Assembly (NCBI GenBank): GCA_016207625.1
Contig: JACQPF010000383.1
Coordinates: forward strand, 1 to 5,583
DNA: 5,583 bases
Direction of reading: 5' to 3'
From: Elusimicrobiota bacterium
GTDB lineage: Bacteria > Elusimicrobiota > Elusimicrobia > FEN-1173
This document shows, piece after piece, positions 4,634 through 5,583 of this stretch (the first letter of the stretch is position 1; each line of letters starts with the position of its first letter). Under the pieces are notes generated by a model that made no database searches, had not been told where the DNA came from, and saw nothing but the letters and a program-made list of their open reading frames with translations. The translations under genes and the position numbers were made by a program.

Positions 4634-5583
4634 GACCTCCACCCCGGTTCCAGCGCCCGCAGAAGCGCCGCCAGACGCATGCCGTGTCGTTCCGCCTCCG
4701 TTTGCGTGAGAAGAGAAGGCGCGAAACGGGCCTGGTCAAAATCACTCCATAATCGACGGATCTCTTGCTGAAGGTCCTCCGCCGTTTTGCGATTCCGCAG
4801 ATCCTCTTCGACGCGTTCCCAGACCAGCCCATGGGGAGGCAGCGACATTTTATCGCCCAAATAATGAAGCATCACTTTTTGAAGTTGCGCATAGTAGCCG
4901 GGGACGTCTTTCTGTCGAAGAAGCGCTCGCGCCGCCTGGAGGCCGGAATGCGCTCTCTTGTAGGCGCGGCGGAATGCGAAGCCGGCGGGGTTTAAGAGCA
5001 GCCGGGCTCTATAGGATTTCAACCCCCAAAGCCCGATGAATCCCAGCCCGGGGACGAGGTTGAAGAAGAGCCAGGCCCCGGGCCCGGCGCCGGGAGTTTT
5101 CCGTTGTTTAAGGCGCCCATGGTTCTTGATGAAGCGAATGTCCTGGCCGATCAACTGGACTCCTTCCGAAGCCGTCGATGGGGAAGCCGGCGGGAGGGTT
5201 TCTTCTCCCGAGCGGGAAGGCCGGACGAAAAGGGAAAGAGGAGACGTGCGGATTTCCTTGTACGTCTTTGACGTCGGATCAAAGAAACGGAAGGGAATCG
5301 GCGGGATCTCCCACCGGCCGGAGACGTCCGGTTTCAGGATGGTTGTGAAGATTTTCGATCCCCTCACCCTCCCGCTGTTTTTGGAGACGTTCAAGCTGCT
5401 TAAGGTTTCGTAGGTTTTGAACCCGTCCAAGGAAGGGATCGGAGGAGTCGAAAGCGTTTTGATGTTTCCGTCTCCGGAGACCGTGACGGTCAGCGTCACG
5501 GGTTCGTACACGTGCGCTTCGGTTTTGTCGAGGGCCGCGGTGATCTTATACTGGCCGACGTCGCCTTTGAACCCCGCGGGCCG
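4630..5583 (-). CDS. batD: BatD-like protein, C-terminal 317 residues (5' end outside window)
   Basis: The frame is open to the window edge, so this is the 3' part of a gene whose family usually encodes about 550-600 residues. The visible part opens in a beta-sandwich repeat (GDVGQYKITAALDKTEAHVYEPVTLTVTVSG, of which the DKTE...EPVTLTV core is typical of BatD). It continues with SGRWEIPPIPFRFFDP, an extracytoplasmic repeat ending around residue 120 of the fragment. The family motif near 142-152 (VQLIGQDIRFI) comes next. A Gly/Pro-rich linker leads to one membrane helix (about 169-188). The remainder is a helical cytoplasmic tail of about 130 residues (YYAQLQKVMLHYLGD, then LWSDFDQARFAP) also typical of BatD. 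It acts as the periplasmic, membrane-anchored partner of the BatA/BatB von Willebrand proteins. A GTG at 5509-5511 is inside the conserved beta domain and is not a start. The stop TGA overlaps the batE ATG, indicating translational coupling. Confidence 0.88.
   Translation of the reverse strand, partial: RPAGFKGDVGQYKITAALDKTEAHVYEPVTLTVTVSGDGNIKTLSTPPIPSLDGFKTYETLSSLNVSKNSGRVRGSKIFTTILKPDVSGRWEIPPIPFRFFDPTSKTYKEIRTSPLSLFVRPSRSGEETLPPASPSTASEGVQLIGQDIRFIKNHGRLKQRKTPGAGPGAWLFFNLVPGLGFIGLWGLKSYRARLLLNPAGFAFRRAYKRAHSGLQAARALLRQKDVPGYYAQLQKVMLHYLGDKMSLPPHGLVWERVEEDLRNRKTAEDLQQEIRRLWSDFDQARFAPSLLTQTEAERHGMRLAALLRALEPGWRS
4635..4643 (-). promoter_or_regulatory. Ribosome binding site of batE inside the end of batD
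   Basis: The minus strand reads GGTGGAGGT, then C, then ATG. GGTGG is five bases from the ATG at 4633, while GGAGG is only two bases away, so the effective pairing register is uncertain. For the GTG at 4642 this purine-rich stretch would lie inside the coding region and nothing similar precedes it, so the ATG is favoured. Confidence 0.5.

Noticed and set aside
5080..5098. Dense CCCGGG/GGCGCC palindromes near the batD linker.
   Set aside because: They encode the Gly/Pro/Ala linker before the membrane helix; codon composition explains them without a regulatory role.
4630..5511. A complete small BatD protein starting at GTG 5511.
   Set aside because: The frame stays open to the window edge and the upstream codons match the conserved BatD beta domain, so the gene is cut by the window and the GTG is internal.

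Overview
The window carries five genes plus one truncated gene of a diderm (Gram-negative-type) bacterium. The outer-membrane barrel ending in phenylalanine and the Bat genes support a diderm. Base composition is GC-rich and fairly even, and no mobile element, tRNA, rRNA or CRISPR array is visible. The two best promoters both read GTGCTA(T/G)AAT, an extended -10 box without a clear -35. Together with the gene content this would fit a deep-branching phylum such as Elusimicrobiota or Omnitrophota, but that assignment is a guess.

Layout. At 88-654 (+) is a macrodomain protein with a TTG start behind its own promoter. At 651-1817 (-) is an outer-membrane beta-barrel, porin-like protein; its stop codon interlocks with the macrodomain stop. 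A 138-base divergent intergenic region (1818-1955) follows, with short direct repeats and the promoter of the next gene. At 1956-3494 (+) is a ComM/YifB AAA+ ATPase, probably read from a leaderless mRNA. A stand-alone receiver-domain response regulator follows at 3511-3897 (+), linked to comM by a possible seven-codon bridging reading frame. From the right, the end of a Bat operon runs leftward: batD (4630 to the window edge, 5' end missing) and batE (3869-4633), joined by an ATGA overlap. The 3' end of batE overlaps the end of the response regulator gene by 29 bases.

How the genes work together. BatD and BatE are membrane-anchored parts of the Bat (aerotolerance-type) envelope complex, whose MoxR/BatA/BatB partners should lie to the right of the window. 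ComM and the receiver protein form a short co-directional unit. The family role of ComM is branch migration during recombination of incoming DNA, but no other competence gene is present here. The macrodomain protein and the porin look like independent units. I see no evidence of a new multigene system. The points worth a second look are small-scale: a leaderless comM start, a mini-ORF with ATGA overlaps at both ends, repeats inside the comM promoter, and convergent genes packed so tightly that no intergenic terminator fits.
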